Notes: generated by a model not told the origin, from the sequence alone. A DNA stretch of 64,000 nucleotides from CAVRQM01 sp965246915 (GCA_965246915.1 CBDFGB010000029.1:62001-126000); one strand, 5' to 3'. Positions 50,205 to 59,901 are shown, counted from the stretch's first letter. Numbers and translations: made by a program.

Positions 50205-51082
50205 CGCGTCGCCACCCGCCAGGGCGAAAGAGCGAGATGAAGCGCCAGCAGCGCCGTCTGGGGCGGTTGATCCGTGCGGTGCAGCCGCCAGCCAAACCCG
50301 GCGGCCCGGCACAGTTCCAACAGCCGGTCCTGATGCGCCGCGAGGCGTGAGCGATAGGTGTCGCGCACGGTCTCCACGCGCCCGATCACCGCGACTGGCC
50401 CGCCGCCGCGTGTCTCCGCGAAGCGCACCCGCCCGGCATAGGGCAGCTCGACCTCGGCGGGATCGAGCACCTGAACTAGTTCGCCACGGACCGGCACGGA
50501 GGCGAAAGCCGACAGCAGAAGCTGGGTTTTCTCGACCGGTTGCAGCCAGTCGCCGAACAACACGACGTTGGCGTATCGCGGCACACCCGACGCGCTGGCC
50601 GACAGGTTCGATCCGCCGAGGGTTTCGGCAAGCCGGTGTAGCCCGGCACGGCCGGTGAACGGGGTGCCCGGCCGTCCTAGCAGCCTGACCTGTTCACCGC
50701 CCCGCAGCAGCAGCGCTGCCAGTGCCACCAGGAGCAGCCGCGCCCGCTCCGCCTTGGTCGGGAGGCCAGGCTCGCTGCGCCACTCCATCCCGGGATCCGA
50801 GTCATGCCAGAGGGCGACCGTCTGCGCGGCCTCCCACTCAGTCTGGCGGACATATGCGCGGCCGGACCGCGCGGATTGCCGCCAGTCGATGCGTGAGGCC
50901 GGCTCGCCGGCGAGCAGAGGACGAAATTGCCAGAAACTGTCGCCCTGGCCTGGCCGGCGGCGGCCATGGACGCCCTGTGCGACGGTGGCGGCAACCCGTT
51001 CGGCCGCCACCAGCAACGGCGGCAGATGGGCACCGGCGGAAGCGGCACGGGCAACTTCGATATCAGCCCGGGTTTGCGTCAC
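50201..51082 (-). CDS. DUF58 domain protein
   Basis: GTG 51082 overlaps the moxR stop (GTGA). The 293-residue protein holds the DUF58 signature: GRRRPGQGDSFWQFRPLLAG, then ASRIDWRQSARSGRAYVRQT (family motif Y..GD....IDW...A), followed by TVALWHDSDPGMEW, a vWA-like strand. DUF58 proteins pair with MoxR ATPases. Its stop overlaps the DUF4159 gene start. Confidence 0.92.
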   Translation of the reverse strand: MTQTRADIEVARAASAGAHLPPLLVAAERVAATVAQGVHGRRRPGQGDSFWQFRPLLAGEPASRIDWRQSARSGRAYVRQTEWEAAQTVALWHDSDPGMEWRSEPGLPTKAERARLLLVALAALLLRGGEQVRLLGRPGTPFTGRAGLHRLAETLGGSNLSASASGVPRYANVVLFGDWLQPVEKTQLLLSAFASVPVRGELVQVLDPAEVELPYAGRVRFAETRGGGPVAVIGRVETVRDTYRSRLAAHQDRLLELCRAAGFGWRLHRTDQPPQTALLALHLALSPWRVATR

Positions 51083-52071
51083 CCGAGACGTTCGATCAGC
51101 CGCTCGACGATCCCCTCGATCGTCTGGCCGTCGGCGCGGGCCGCGAACGTCAGCGCCATGCGGTGGCGCAGCACGGCGGGTGCAAGGGCCGCAATATCGT
51201 CCAGGCTGGGCGACAGCCGGCCATCGAGCACCGCCCGGGCGCGGCTCGCGAGCATGAGCGCCTGCGACGCGCGAGGCCCGGGACCCCAGGCGACGCCGGT
51301 GCGCACCGCCTCGTCCGTGGAGGTTTCGGGCCGCGCGTCGCGCACCAAGGTCAGGATCGCGTCGACGATGGTGTCGCCCACCGGGACCCGGCGGACCATC
51401 TGCTGCGCCGCCAGCAATCCGGCCGCCGACAATGCGGGCGACGCCACGACCTTGTCGGCTCCGGTGGTCGCCAAAAGCATCTGTCGCTCCTCGGCGAGCG
51501 CCGGGTAGCCGATGCGCACTTCCAAAAGAAACCGGTCGAGCTGCGCCTCCGGCAGCGGATAGGTGCCTTCCTGCTCGATCGGGTTCTGCGTCGCGAGCAC
51601 CTGGAATGGACGCGGTAGCGGGTGGTCGGTCCCGGCCACCGCGACCCGGCCCTCCTGCATCGCCTGCAGCAGCGCGGATTGGGTGCGCGGACTCGCGCGG
51701 TTGATCTCGTCGGCCATCAACAGCTGGCAGAACACCGGCCCTGGGATGAACCGGAACCCGCGCCGTCCGTCCGCCGCCTCGTCGAGCACCTCGCTGCCCA
51801 GGATGTCGGCCGGCATCAGGTCGGGGGTGAACTGCACCCGCTTGCTCGCCAGCCCGAGGACGACCGCCAACGTCTCGACCAGGCTCGATTTGCCGAGGCC
51901 CGGCACGCCGACCAGCAGCACATGGCCGCCCGCAAGCAGCGCCGTCAGCGTCTGCTCGACCACCTCGGTCTGGCCGACGATCACGCGGCCCACCTGCTGG
52001 CGGACCTCCGACAGTCGGGCGGCCAGGGCGTCGAGGTCGGCGATCAGATCGTGCGATGAATCCATGAACAT
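51079..52071 (-). CDS. MoxR-family AAA+ ATPase
   Basis: I choose MFMDSSHDLIADLDAL (330 residues); MDSSHD two codons later is equally likely. The protein has Walker A GVPGLGKSSLVETLA, Walker B QLLMADEINRASPRTQSALL, sensor 1 FQVLATQNPIEQEGTYPLPE and the C-terminal AAA lid. MoxR ATPases act as chaperones for vWA-domain partners, here the DUF58 and DUF4159 proteins. It opens the operon and is divergent from the DUF1285 gene. Confidence 0.95.
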   Translation of the reverse strand: MFMDSSHDLIADLDALAARLSEVRQQVGRVIVGQTEVVEQTLTALLAGGHVLLVGVPGLGKSSLVETLAVVLGLASKRVQFTPDLMPADILGSEVLDEAADGRRGFRFIPGPVFCQLLMADEINRASPRTQSALLQAMQEGRVAVAGTDHPLPRPFQVLATQNPIEQEGTYPLPEAQLDRFLLEVRIGYPALAEERQMLLATTGADKVVASPALSAAGLLAAQQMVRRVPVGDTIVDAILTLVRDARPETSTDEAVRTGVAWGPGPRASQALMLASRARAVLDGRLSPSLDDIAALAPAVLRHRMALTFAARADGQTIEGIVERLIERLG

Positions 52072-52234
52072 CCCGTGCGGGTTGCTCGCCGCGGCGCGTC
52101 GGCCGAGCGAGAAGTCGTATGAGACGACAGCCAATCCGGTCGGCCCGCTTCTTCCGGGCGTTGATGCTACCTATATCGGGTGTCTCGAAGGAAGGCCTAC
52201 GCCGCTGCGGAAACAATCGGCCGGAGACGGTGAC

Positions 52235-52858
52235 GTGAACCATATCGTGACATCGCCACGCGCCCCGGATGGTGGGCTAGCGACCGAGTGCGGGAGCGGG
52301 CCTTTGCCCGAGCTCGGCCGGCCGCCATCCTCGTTGCGCCCGTCGCGCCGCCCGGCGGTGGATTGCGGCCACCTGCCGTTCGTCATCCAGCGCGACGGGG
52401 GTTGGCTTTATCGGGGCAGCCCGATCGGCCGCAAGGAGCTCGTTTGCCTCTTTTCCTCCGTGCTTAAGCGCGCCGAGGATGGGGAGTTTTGGCTGGAGAC
52501 GCCGGTCGAGCGGGGCCGGATCGAGGTGGAGGATGCCCCGTTCACCGCCGTCGAGTTGGATTGGATCGGCTGTGGCCGTGACCAGCGACTCACGTTCCGG
52601 ACCAATGTCGATCAGCTTGTGACCGCCGACGCCGAGCACCCGATCCGCGTGGCTCACGACCTCCTGACGTGCCGCCCAACGCCCTATCTGCGGGTGCGAG
52701 AGGGGGCGGGTCGCTGGCCGATCGAGGCGCGTATTTGTCGGGCCGTCTACTATGAACTGGTGGCGCTGGCCGAACCGGGCCAGGTGCATGGCATCGACGT
52801 GCTTGGCGTCTGGAGCTGTGGCTGCTTCTTCCCGCTGGGCGAACTCGAGGGCGATTGA
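52235..52858 (+). CDS. DUF1285 domain protein
   Basis: GTG 52235 follows GGAGACGGTGAC; the frame is open far upstream but crosses moxR. The 207-residue protein matches DUF1285: CGHLPFVIQRDGGWLYRGSP, IGRKELVCLFSSVLKRAEDG, FWLETPVERGRIEVEDAPFT, LTFRTNVDQLVTADAEHPI, and the C-terminal ARICRAVYYELVALA. The function is unknown. It commonly lies opposite moxR and ahead of the NUDIX and CCA genes in alphaproteobacteria, as here. Confidence 0.87.
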   Translation: MNHIVTSPRAPDGGLATECGSGPLPELGRPPSSLRPSRRPAVDCGHLPFVIQRDGGWLYRGSPIGRKELVCLFSSVLKRAEDGEFWLETPVERGRIEVEDAPFTAVELDWIGCGRDQRLTFRTNVDQLVTADAEHPIRVAHDLLTCRPTPYLRVREGAGRWPIEARICRAVYYELVALAEPGQVHGIDVLGVWSCGCFFPLGELEGD

Positions 52859-53487
52859 CGCATCCGGCGTTCTCCGTCTCGGAGTTTCGGGCACGGCTGA
52901 CCAGGGCAGGGGCGGCGCGTGGGATCGAGGGCGATGACGCGGACCTTCTTGGCCCCGGTCCATTCGTGCCCGCGGCGGTGCTCGTGCCGTTCGTGCTGGG
53001 GCCATCCCCGGCGGTCGTTCTGACCCGCCGCGGCGCGAGCCTCAGTTCGCATGCGGGCCAGGTCAGCTTCCCAGGTGGCCGGATCGACCCGGGCGATGCC
53101 AACGTCGAGGCAGCCGCACTGCGCGAGGCGGAGGAGGAAATCGGCCTGGACCCGGCACAGGTCGAGGTGGTTGGGCGGCTGCGCGACTACGTAACCGTGT
53201 CCGGCTTTCGCGTGACCCCCGTGCTTGCGTTGTTGCCGGAGGGCGTTGGGTTCGACGAACTCGGTCTGCGCGCTGCGCCGGATGAGGTCGACGACGTCTT
53301 CGCGCTGCCGCTCGCCGTGCTGCTCGACCCGGCCGCGCCGCGCCGCGAAACTTCAATGTTCCGCGGTCGGGCACGGGAATTCTGGGTCTGGCCGCATCCG
53401 CGTCATTTCATCTGGGGGGCGACGGCGGCGATCCTTGTCAACCTCGCTGCTGAGTTGCGGGCCGGGACGGCGCCATGCTCCGACTGA
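52855..53487 (+). CDS. NUDIX hydrolase, CoA pyrophosphatase type
   Basis: The start is TTG at 52855, overlapping the DUF1285 stop. The 210-residue enzyme has the NUDIX box in GRIDPGDANVEAAALREAEE followed by EIGL, preceded by LTRRGASLSSHAGQVSFPGG, the CoA-pyrophosphatase (NuCoA) signature. It would cleave CoA or related dinucleotides. It overlaps the next gene by 13 bases. Confidence 0.9.
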   Translation: MTHPAFSVSEFRARLTRAGAARGIEGDDADLLGPGPFVPAAVLVPFVLGPSPAVVLTRRGASLSSHAGQVSFPGGRIDPGDANVEAAALREAEEEIGLDPAQVEVVGRLRDYVTVSGFRVTPVLALLPEGVGFDELGLRAAPDEVDDVFALPLAVLLDPAAPRRETSMFRGRAREFWVWPHPRHFIWGATAAILVNLAAELRAGTAPCSD

Positions 53488-53705
53488 CCGAGATCCTGCT
53501 GTTCCTGGCGCCGTTCGGACTTTTTGCGCTGTGGTGGTTTGCCGGGCGCCGAATGGGGATTGTGGCGTGGCCGGCGCTTGCCGTCGCGGTGGTGCTTGGT
53601 GGGATGCTGATCGCGTTCGGCCTCCGACGCGCCATGCCCCCCGCCGCCCGCTACGTCCCCGCGCACTTGGAGGGCGGCCGGATCGTCGACGGCCACGCGC
53701 AGTGA
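53475..53705 (+). CDS. DUF6111-like small membrane protein
   Basis: The 76-residue protein has two hydrophobic segments (ILLFLAPFGLFALWWFAG and IVAWPALAVAVVLGGMLIAF) and a conserved C-terminal tail YVPAHLEGGRIVDGHAQ. Small proteins with this layout and ending lie between NUDIX and CCA genes throughout alphaproteobacteria and are annotated DUF6111. The function is unknown. It overlaps both neighbours. Confidence 0.8.
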   Translation: MLRLTEILLFLAPFGLFALWWFAGRRMGIVAWPALAVAVVLGGMLIAFGLRRAMPPAARYVPAHLEGGRIVDGHAQ

Positions 53706-54853
53706 GCCTGCCGCCCGAACTGTCCGAGCCGCGATTGCTGCGGCTTTGGGAGGTATTGCCAGAGGCGCGAGTGGTCGGCGGTGCCGTCCGCGATTTTTTC
53801 GCGGGTCTCCCGATCGCCGACATCGACCTTGCGACGCCCCGCACGCCCGGCGAGGTGGGCCGAGCTCTGGAAGCGGCCGGCGTCCGGATGATCCCGACCG
53901 GACTGGCGCATGGCACCATCACCGCGTTGGTGGAGGATCGGCCGTTCGAGGTGACGACCCTTCGCCGCGACATCGAGACCGACGGGCGCCACGCGGTCGT
54001 GGCTTTCACGGACGACTGGCAGGCCGATGCGGCGCGCCGAGATTTCACCTTTAACGCGATGTCCATTGACCGCGATGGGGCGCTGTTTGATTTCTTCGAT
54101 GGCAGGTCAGACCTTGGCGCGGGTCGCGTCCGCTTTGTGGGCGATGCCGCGACTCGTATCGGCGAGGACTTCTTGCGGGTGCTCCGGTTCTTCCGTTTCT
54201 TCGCGCGCTATGGCCGGGAGAAACCAGAGCCGGCCACGGCCGAGGCGCTTCGCGCCGCGTCGACCGCGCTGTGGCGTCTGTCGGCCGAGCGTCTGTGGTC
54301 CGAGCTTCGCAAGACTCTCTCTGTTCTCGAACCGATCGGCGCGATCCGGCTGATGCGCGACCTCGGCGTGCTAGAAGCCGTCGTCCCCGGTCTGCGGTCG
54401 TTGCATCGGTTTGAGCGGCTGGTCGCGGCAGACGCGCCAGCCGATCCGCTGCTTCGCCTCGCGGCGCTTTCGTCAGCCGATCCCGGTGCCCTCGCGGAGC
54501 GCTACCGGATGTCATCGGCCGACGCGGATCGGCTGCATGCGCTGCGCGGCGACGCGCCCGCCGAGCAGGCGGGTGATCTCGCGTTGCGGCAGGCGCTGAT
54601 CGACGTCGGCAAGTCGCATCTGATTGGCCGCACGTGGCTCGACGGCCGTGGCGACACCTTGCGCCGGCGCATCGAGGCGATGCCCGATCTCGTCTTCCCG
54701 GTTCAGGGCCGCGATCTCCTTGAACTCGGGATGAGTCCCGGACCGGCGATGGGCCGGCGCCTCGCCCAACTGCGCGCCTGCTGGCGGGACGGCGGCGGTG
54801 TCGCGACACGGGAGGAATTGCTGGGGCAACTGGCGCCTCCACCGGGCGGCTGA
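53702..54853 (+). CDS. cca: CCA-adding tRNA nucleotidyltransferase
   Basis: The start is GTG 53702, overlapping the upstream stop. The 383-residue enzyme adds or repairs the tRNA 3' CCA end. It has VVGGAVRDFFAGLPIADIDL (GGxVRD and DxD metal site), RRDIETDGRHAVVAFTDDWQ, DAARRDFTFNAMSIDRDGAL and IGEDFLRVLRFFRFFARYG. The C-terminal half is the helical tRNA-binding region. An ABC exporter gene follows 12 bases later. Confidence 0.94.
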   Translation: MSLPPELSEPRLLRLWEVLPEARVVGGAVRDFFAGLPIADIDLATPRTPGEVGRALEAAGVRMIPTGLAHGTITALVEDRPFEVTTLRRDIETDGRHAVVAFTDDWQADAARRDFTFNAMSIDRDGALFDFFDGRSDLGAGRVRFVGDAATRIGEDFLRVLRFFRFFARYGREKPEPATAEALRAASTALWRLSAERLWSELRKTLSVLEPIGAIRLMRDLGVLEAVVPGLRSLHRFERLVAADAPADPLLRLAALSSADPGALAERYRMSSADADRLHALRGDAPAEQAGDLALRQALIDVGKSHLIGRTWLDGRGDTLRRRIEAMPDLVFPVQGRDLLELGMSPGPAMGRRLAQLRACWRDGGGVATREELLGQLAPPPGG

Positions 54854-54865
54854 TATGGCCCGGGC

Positions 54866-56650
54866 ATGGATGCAGGGATCCCGGCCCAGCCGGAGGACGA
54901 CACCAGACGCCTGATTGTCCGGCTGTGGCGCGAGCATGTCCGCCTCTACCAAACCCGCCTGACCGGGATCGTCGTCCTGACCATCGTCATGGCCGGCACG
55001 CAGGCGCTGTATCCCGTGCTGATCGACCGGGCGATCGACATGTTCGAGCACCGCGACGCACGCATCCTCTACCAGGTGCCGCTGCTCGTGCTCGCGGTCA
55101 CGTCCGTCAAGGCCGTGACCCAATACTTCCAGACCGTGCTCGTGCAGCAGATGGTGCTGCTGACCATCCGCGGCCTGCAGGAGCGGATGTTTGCCCATCT
55201 GGTGCGCAGCGACCTCGCTCAGATCGAGCGGGAGCCGCCCGCCTCGCTTGCCGCCCGGTTCACCACTGATGCGGCGATCATCCGCGAGGCGATGACCCGC
55301 GCGGTCGGCGGCCTCGCCGATTCCGTGACGATCGTCGGCCTCGTCGCCTCGATGATCTATCTCGACTGGGAGCTGAGCCTGATTGCCGCCGCGCTCTATC
55401 CGCTCGCGGCCCTGCCGATCCAGCGCATCGGCAAGCGGATCCGGCGCAACTCCGGCGGCATGCAGGAGCGGATGGGCGAGGCGGCTTCGCTGCTGACCGA
55501 GAGCTTCTCGCAGGCGCGCACCGTGCGCGCCTGGAGGATGGAGGCGCACGAATCCGCCCGGGCCGCCGCCGCCTTCGGCCGCCTCTATCGCGCGCTGATG
55601 GCGATGAACCGCAGCCGCGCCCGCATCGACCCGCTGCTGGAGGTGCTCGGGGGTGCTGCGGTCGCCGCCGTGCTGGGCTTTGCCGGGTGGCGCGCGTCGC
55701 AGGGCGGCACCACGCTCGGCAATTTCACGGGTTTCGTCACCGCCCTGCTGATCGCGGCCCGGCCGCTTCGGGCGCTCGGCAGCCTGAACGCGGCGGTCCA
55801 GGAAGGGCTGGCCGGACTGGTCCGGGTCTTCGCGGTGGTCGATCAGCCGCCGGGCATCTTCGAGGCCGCGGACGCGGGTCCGCTCCCCTCGGGGCCGGGA
55901 CGGGTCGAGTTCGACCAGGTCGGCTTCGACTATCCGGACGGCCGGGTCGGCATCGAGTCGCTGTCCTTCGTCGCCGAGCCGGGCCTGACTGTGGCGCTGG
56001 TCGGCCCGTCCGGCGCCGGCAAATCCACGGCCCTCTCGCTGATACCGCGCCTGCACGACGCGACCGGCGGCACGCTGCGTGTCGACGGCGCGGACGTGCG
56101 CGCCGTCACGCTCTCCAGCCTGCGCGGCGCGATCGCCTATGTCGGCCAGGACACGCTGCTGTTCGACGACACGATCGCCGCCAACATCCGCCTCGGCCGC
56201 CCCGAAGCCACCGACGCGGAGGTCGAGGACGCGGCCGCGGCGGCGGCGGCGCATCGCTTCATCACGACGCTCCCGGAAGGCTACGCGACCCGCGTCGGCC
56301 CGGGCGGCCAGCGCCTGTCGGGCGGCCAGCGCCAGCGCGTGACTCTCGCCCGCGCCCTCTTGGCGCGGTCTCGCATCCTGTTGCTGGATGAGGCGACCAG
56401 CGCGCTCGACGCCGAGAGCGAGGCCGCGGTGCAGCAGGCGCTGGCTGTCCTGCGGCGCGGTCGAACGACGATCGTCGTCGCGCATCGGTTGTCCACCGTT
56501 CGCGACGCGGACCTCGTGGTGGTGATGGAAGCCGGTCGAGCCGTCGAGCAGGGCACTCATGCGGTCCTGCTGGCGCGCGACGGCCTCTATGCGAGGCTTG
56601 TTAGGACCCAGACCTTCACCCCGGAGACCCTTGCTACGGAACTTATGTGA
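54866..56650 (+). CDS. ABC exporter, fused membrane and ATPase domains (MsbA-like)
   Basis: The 594-residue half-transporter has six helices in residues 20-310 and an ATPase domain in 340-580: Walker A GPSGAGKSTALSLIP, Q-loop IAYVGQDTLLFDDTI, signature LSGGQRQRVTLARALL, Walker B ILLLDEATSALDAE and the switch His in VAHRLSTV. It would dimerise to export lipid, peptide or drug. The substrate is not evident. It is likely in operon with cca. Confidence 0.93.
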   Translation: MDAGIPAQPEDDTRRLIVRLWREHVRLYQTRLTGIVVLTIVMAGTQALYPVLIDRAIDMFEHRDARILYQVPLLVLAVTSVKAVTQYFQTVLVQQMVLLTIRGLQERMFAHLVRSDLAQIEREPPASLAARFTTDAAIIREAMTRAVGGLADSVTIVGLVASMIYLDWELSLIAAALYPLAALPIQRIGKRIRRNSGGMQERMGEAASLLTESFSQARTVRAWRMEAHESARAAAAFGRLYRALMAMNRSRARIDPLLEVLGGAAVAAVLGFAGWRASQGGTTLGNFTGFVTALLIAARPLRALGSLNAAVQEGLAGLVRVFAVVDQPPGIFEAADAGPLPSGPGRVEFDQVGFDYPDGRVGIESLSFVAEPGLTVALVGPSGAGKSTALSLIPRLHDATGGTLRVDGADVRAVTLSSLRGAIAYVGQDTLLFDDTIAANIRLGRPEATDAEVEDAAAAAAAHRFITTLPEGYATRVGPGGQRLSGGQRQRVTLARALLARSRILLLDEATSALDAESEAAVQQALAVLRRGRTTIVVAHRLSTVRDADLVVVMEAGRAVEQGTHAVLLARDGLYARLVRTQTFTPETLATELM

Positions 56651-56798
56651 AAAGAAACTCGAACGAATAGAATGGACCCGCATTCATGCGTGACACTTAT
56701 TTACGTCACGCACTCCCGGCCGGTTCCGCAGCGTGCGGCACTGCACCATCTGCCGTCCAATCCTCAGGCGATATCGGTCGTCGGGACCCTACGGAGGC

Positions 56799-56999
56799 AT
56801 GAAAATGCGCACTTCCATTTTGACCGCCTTGGCTCTTGCGGCTCTCGTTGCCGGCTCCTCAGTCGTCCGGGCGGACGAGTTTGCCGGCCAGCAGCAGGCC
56901 AATGCCGGCGCGAACACGTATCTCGACCAACAGGCCAAGAATTCGGGCCTGTCCGACCCGACCGCGCCGAATAGCATCCGTAGCCACGGCAACCGCTGA
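56799..56999 (+). CDS. small exported protein of unknown function
   Basis: ATG 56799 is preceded by ACGGAGGC. The 66-residue precursor has a Sec signal peptide (MRTSILTALALAALVAGSSV then VRADEF) and a mature part of about 40 residues rich in Gln, Asn and Ser (GQQQANAGANTYLDQQAKNS), lacking Cys. I recognise no family. A perfect hairpin terminator follows 34 bases after the stop, so it is likely a single-gene transcript. Confidence 0.7.
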   Translation: MKMRTSILTALALAALVAGSSVVRADEFAGQQQANAGANTYLDQQAKNSGLSDPTAPNSIRSHGNR

Positions 57000-57032
57000 C
57001 TGCGCTGGGTTGATCAAGTGGTCGATGAGACA

Positions 57033-57056
57033 GGGGGCCGGAGCGATCCGGCCCCC
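57033..57056 (+). terminator. hairpin terminator after small exported protein gene
   Basis: GGGGGCCGG (57033-57041), loop AGCGAT, CCGGCCCCC (57048-57056), followed by TTC. The 9-bp stem is perfect and very GC-rich but only two T residues follow. Confidence 0.7.
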
Positions 57057-57146
57057 TTCGCATATGCAGCATGATGCTGCAACGCGCTCCATCGTCGCGC
57101 GTTAAAGAGGCGGACGGACGTTCGGAACATCGAGCCTCGGAGCACC

Positions 57147-58322
57147 GTGGAAATGCCCTATGACCACTCCGAGTCGCGCGCCGATGCCCGTCCTTCGGAG
57201 AACCTAGAAAAGCGCCATTCGGACGATTTACGGAGCGGGTCAGCGCGCGACGAAGCAAAACAGCACGAGGCCGAGCGTGCGCGGCAGCGGCGCAAGCCAT
57301 GGGTCATTGGCGCGCTGGTTTTGCTGGCGATTTTTGCGATCGGCGGCGGCGTCGTGTGGTGGCTCGCCAACAAGGACCTCGTGAGCACGGACGACGCTTA
57401 TATGGACGGCCGCGCGATCACCGTGGCCGCCAAGGTCGCCGGCTATGCGACCTCGCTCGACGTCGGGGACAATCAGCGTGTCAAGGCGGGCGACGTGCTG
57501 GTGCAGATCGATCCCCGCGACTATGTGGCCGCCCGCGACGAGGTGCGGGGACAATTGCTCGCTGCTCAGGGTCGGCTTGATTCGGCGCGCGCCGGACTGG
57601 AATTGGCCCGCGTGACCTATCCCGCGCGCCTGGCCGCGGCCGAGGCGCAGCAGGCTTCCGCGCAGGCGACGCTGACTCGCGCGCAGGCCGACTATAAGCG
57701 CCAAACGAGCGTCTCGCCCGCCGCCACGACACGAGAGAACGTGGATCAGGCGACGGCCGGGCAGCGTCAGGCGGCGGCGGGCGTCGCGCAGGCGGCCGCT
57801 ACGGTGAGAGAGGCCCAGCCAATCGAGCAACAGGTGGCGCAGGCTATCGCCCAGGTGAAACAACTCGAGGGGGAGGTCGCCCAGCAGCGGGCGCGGCTGG
57901 ACCAGGCCGAACTCAACCTTGCCTACACCACCGTTCGCGCGCCTCAGGACGGCTGGGTCACCAAGCGCAATGTCGAGCGTGGCAATTACCTGACGGCCGG
58001 TGCCTCGATCATGTCCCTGGTCAGCCCTGAAGTTTGGGTGACGGCCAACTTCAAGGAAAGTCAGCTCGACGGCATGCGGGCAGGGCAGAAGGTCGATGTG
58101 ACGGTGGACGCCTATCCCGATCTCAAGCTTTCGGGCCATGTCGACAGCGTGCAGTTGGGCTCCGGCGCCCGCTTCACTGCCTTCCCGCCAGAAAACGCGA
58201 CCGGCAACTTCGTCAAGATTGTCCAGCGCGTGCCTGTGAAGATCGTGATCGACCGCGGGCTCGATCCGATGCTGCCGTTGCCGCTCGGGCTCTCCGTGGT
58301 CCCGACCGTCGCGATCCACTGA
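57147..58322 (+). CDS. HlyD/EmrA-family periplasmic adaptor
   Basis: The start is GTG 57147 or ATG 57153. The 391-residue protein has a charged N-terminal tail, one membrane helix (PWVIGALVLLAIFAIGGGVV), a barrel-sandwich start (STDDAYMDGRAITVAAKVAG), a long coiled-coil hairpin (residues 120-250) and ERGNYLTAGASIMSLVSPEV. It is an EmrA-type adaptor and would link the inner-membrane pump encoded next to an outer-membrane channel. Confidence 0.93.
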   Translation: MEMPYDHSESRADARPSENLEKRHSDDLRSGSARDEAKQHEAERARQRRKPWVIGALVLLAIFAIGGGVVWWLANKDLVSTDDAYMDGRAITVAAKVAGYATSLDVGDNQRVKAGDVLVQIDPRDYVAARDEVRGQLLAAQGRLDSARAGLELARVTYPARLAAAEAQQASAQATLTRAQADYKRQTSVSPAATTRENVDQATAGQRQAAAGVAQAAATVREAQPIEQQVAQAIAQVKQLEGEVAQQRARLDQAELNLAYTTVRAPQDGWVTKRNVERGNYLTAGASIMSLVSPEVWVTANFKESQLDGMRAGQKVDVTVDAYPDLKLSGHVDSVQLGSGARFTAFPPENATGNFVKIVQRVPVKIVIDRGLDPMLPLPLGLSVVPTVAIH

Positions 58323-58332
58323 GCCGCGTCAG

Positions 58333-59901
58333 GTGAGCGACTCGAACCCGACCTGGAAGCCCAAGTCCAATCCCTGGCTCATCGCAATGGTGGTGACGCT
58401 CGCGGCTTTCATGGAGGTGCTGGACACCACCATCATCAACGTGGCCCTCCCGCACATCGCCGGCAGCATGAGCGCGTCCAACAACGAAAGCACATGGACG
58501 CTGACTGCCTATCTCGTCGCCAACGGCATCGTGCTGCCGATCAGCGGGTGGCTGGGCCGCGTGTTCGGACGCAAGCAGTATTTTCTCATTTGCATCGCGA
58601 TGTTCACGGTCTGCAGCTTGTTGTGCGGTCTGGCCACCGAACTTTGGCAGCTCATCCTGTTCCGCCTTCTGCAGGGATTCTTCGGCGGCGGCCTGCAACC
58701 GACGCAGCAATCCATCATCCTCGACACGTTCGAGCCAGCCAAGCGCGGTGCGGCGTTTTCCGTCACCGCGGTCGCAATCGTGGTTGCGCCCGTGCTCGGG
58801 CCGACCTTGGGGGGCCTCATTACCGATCACGCAAGCTGGCGCTGGATCTTCTTCATCAACATCCCGGTCGGCATTTTTGCCTTTTTCGCGGTGACCGCCC
58901 TGGTCGAGGATCCGCCTTGGGCTGGTCGGGGCAGCAAGTCGATCGATGTCATCGGCCTTGGGCTGATCGCGATCGGCCTTGGCGCGCTTCAGGTCGTGAT
59001 GGACAAGGGCGAGGACGAGGATTGGTTTGGTTCGCCATTCATTGTCTCGACGGCGATCATCGCGGGGTGCGGGATTTGCGGGGCGGTCGGTTGGCTGCTG
59101 GTGGCCAGGCGTCCCGTCGTCGATCTGCTGATTTTCAAGGATCGCAATTTCGCGGTTGGGTGCCTGCTGACCTGCGCCTGTTTTGGCGTGCTGTATTCGT
59201 CGGCCGTGGTGATCCCGCAACTGGCGCAGACAGTCCTCGGCTATACCGCGACATGGTCAGGCTTCATTTTGTCCCCCGGCGCTTTGTTGTTGCTGCCGGT
59301 GATCCCGTTGACGCAACGGTTTATCATGCCGCATGTGCAGACGCGATTTGTGATCGTGGCCGGGTTCGTGATCCTCGGCTGTTCTCTCGTGTTTTCGAAC
59401 CACCTCACGCCCGACATCAACTTCGGCACGCTCGCGTTGATGCGTGCGACGCAGACGGTCGGCCTCGCATTCCTCTTCGTGCCGATTCAGACGATCGCAT
59501 TTTCGACCCTGCCGCGCGAGAAGAATGCCGATGCAGCGGCACTCAACACGATGTTCCGAAACGTATTCGGCTCGATTGGCATATCGCTCGCCACCGCCCT
59601 GGTGACTGAACGAACGCAGGTCCGCACCGCTCACTTGGCGACCCATCTGACACCATTCGATCAAGGATATGTCGAGACCGTCGCGCGACACACGCGGCAG
59701 CTGGTGGCGATGGGCCACGGGCAGGCCGATGCCGCGACCCGGGCGGTCGGAGTGGTCTACACTACGTTGCGGACGCAGGCGGAGATCCTGGCGTACTGCG
59801 ACGTCTTCCTGTTTTGCGCGATCCTGGCCTTTGCCGCGGCTCCGGTCGCGCTGCTGTTCCAGGGCGTCAGAGTGAAATCCGAGGCTGGGCCTACGCACTG
59901 A
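58333..59901 (+). CDS. DHA2-family (EmrB/QacA) MFS multidrug transporter
   Basis: The start is GTG 58333, ten bases after the adaptor stop. The 522-residue protein has about 14 helices and DHA2 motifs: AAFMEVLDTTIINVALPHIA (motif D1), SGWLGRVFGRKQYFLICIAM (motif A) and VVAPVLGPTLGGLITDHASW (motif C). It uses the proton gradient to export drugs or toxic compounds with the EmrA-like partner. It is convergent with hemF, 25 bases away. Confidence 0.94.
   Translation: MSDSNPTWKPKSNPWLIAMVVTLAAFMEVLDTTIINVALPHIAGSMSASNNESTWTLTAYLVANGIVLPISGWLGRVFGRKQYFLICIAMFTVCSLLCGLATELWQLILFRLLQGFFGGGLQPTQQSIILDTFEPAKRGAAFSVTAVAIVVAPVLGPTLGGLITDHASWRWIFFINIPVGIFAFFAVTALVEDPPWAGRGSKSIDVIGLGLIAIGLGALQVVMDKGEDEDWFGSPFIVSTAIIAGCGICGAVGWLLVARRPVVDLLIFKDRNFAVGCLLTCACFGVLYSSAVVIPQLAQTVLGYTATWSGFILSPGALLLLPVIPLTQRFIMPHVQTRFVIVAGFVILGCSLVFSNHLTPDINFGTLALMRATQTVGLAFLFVPIQTIAFSTLPREKNADAAALNTMFRNVFGSIGISLATALVTERTQVRTAHLATHLTPFDQGYVETVARHTRQLVAMGHGQADAATRAVGVVYTTLRTQAEILAYCDVFLFCAILAFAAAPVALLFQGVRVKSEAGPTH

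Noticed and set aside
50201..52243. 680-codon frame spanning DUF58 and moxR antisense-frame sequence
   Set aside because: Only the last 293 codons match DUF58; the rest is an out-of-frame reading of moxR.
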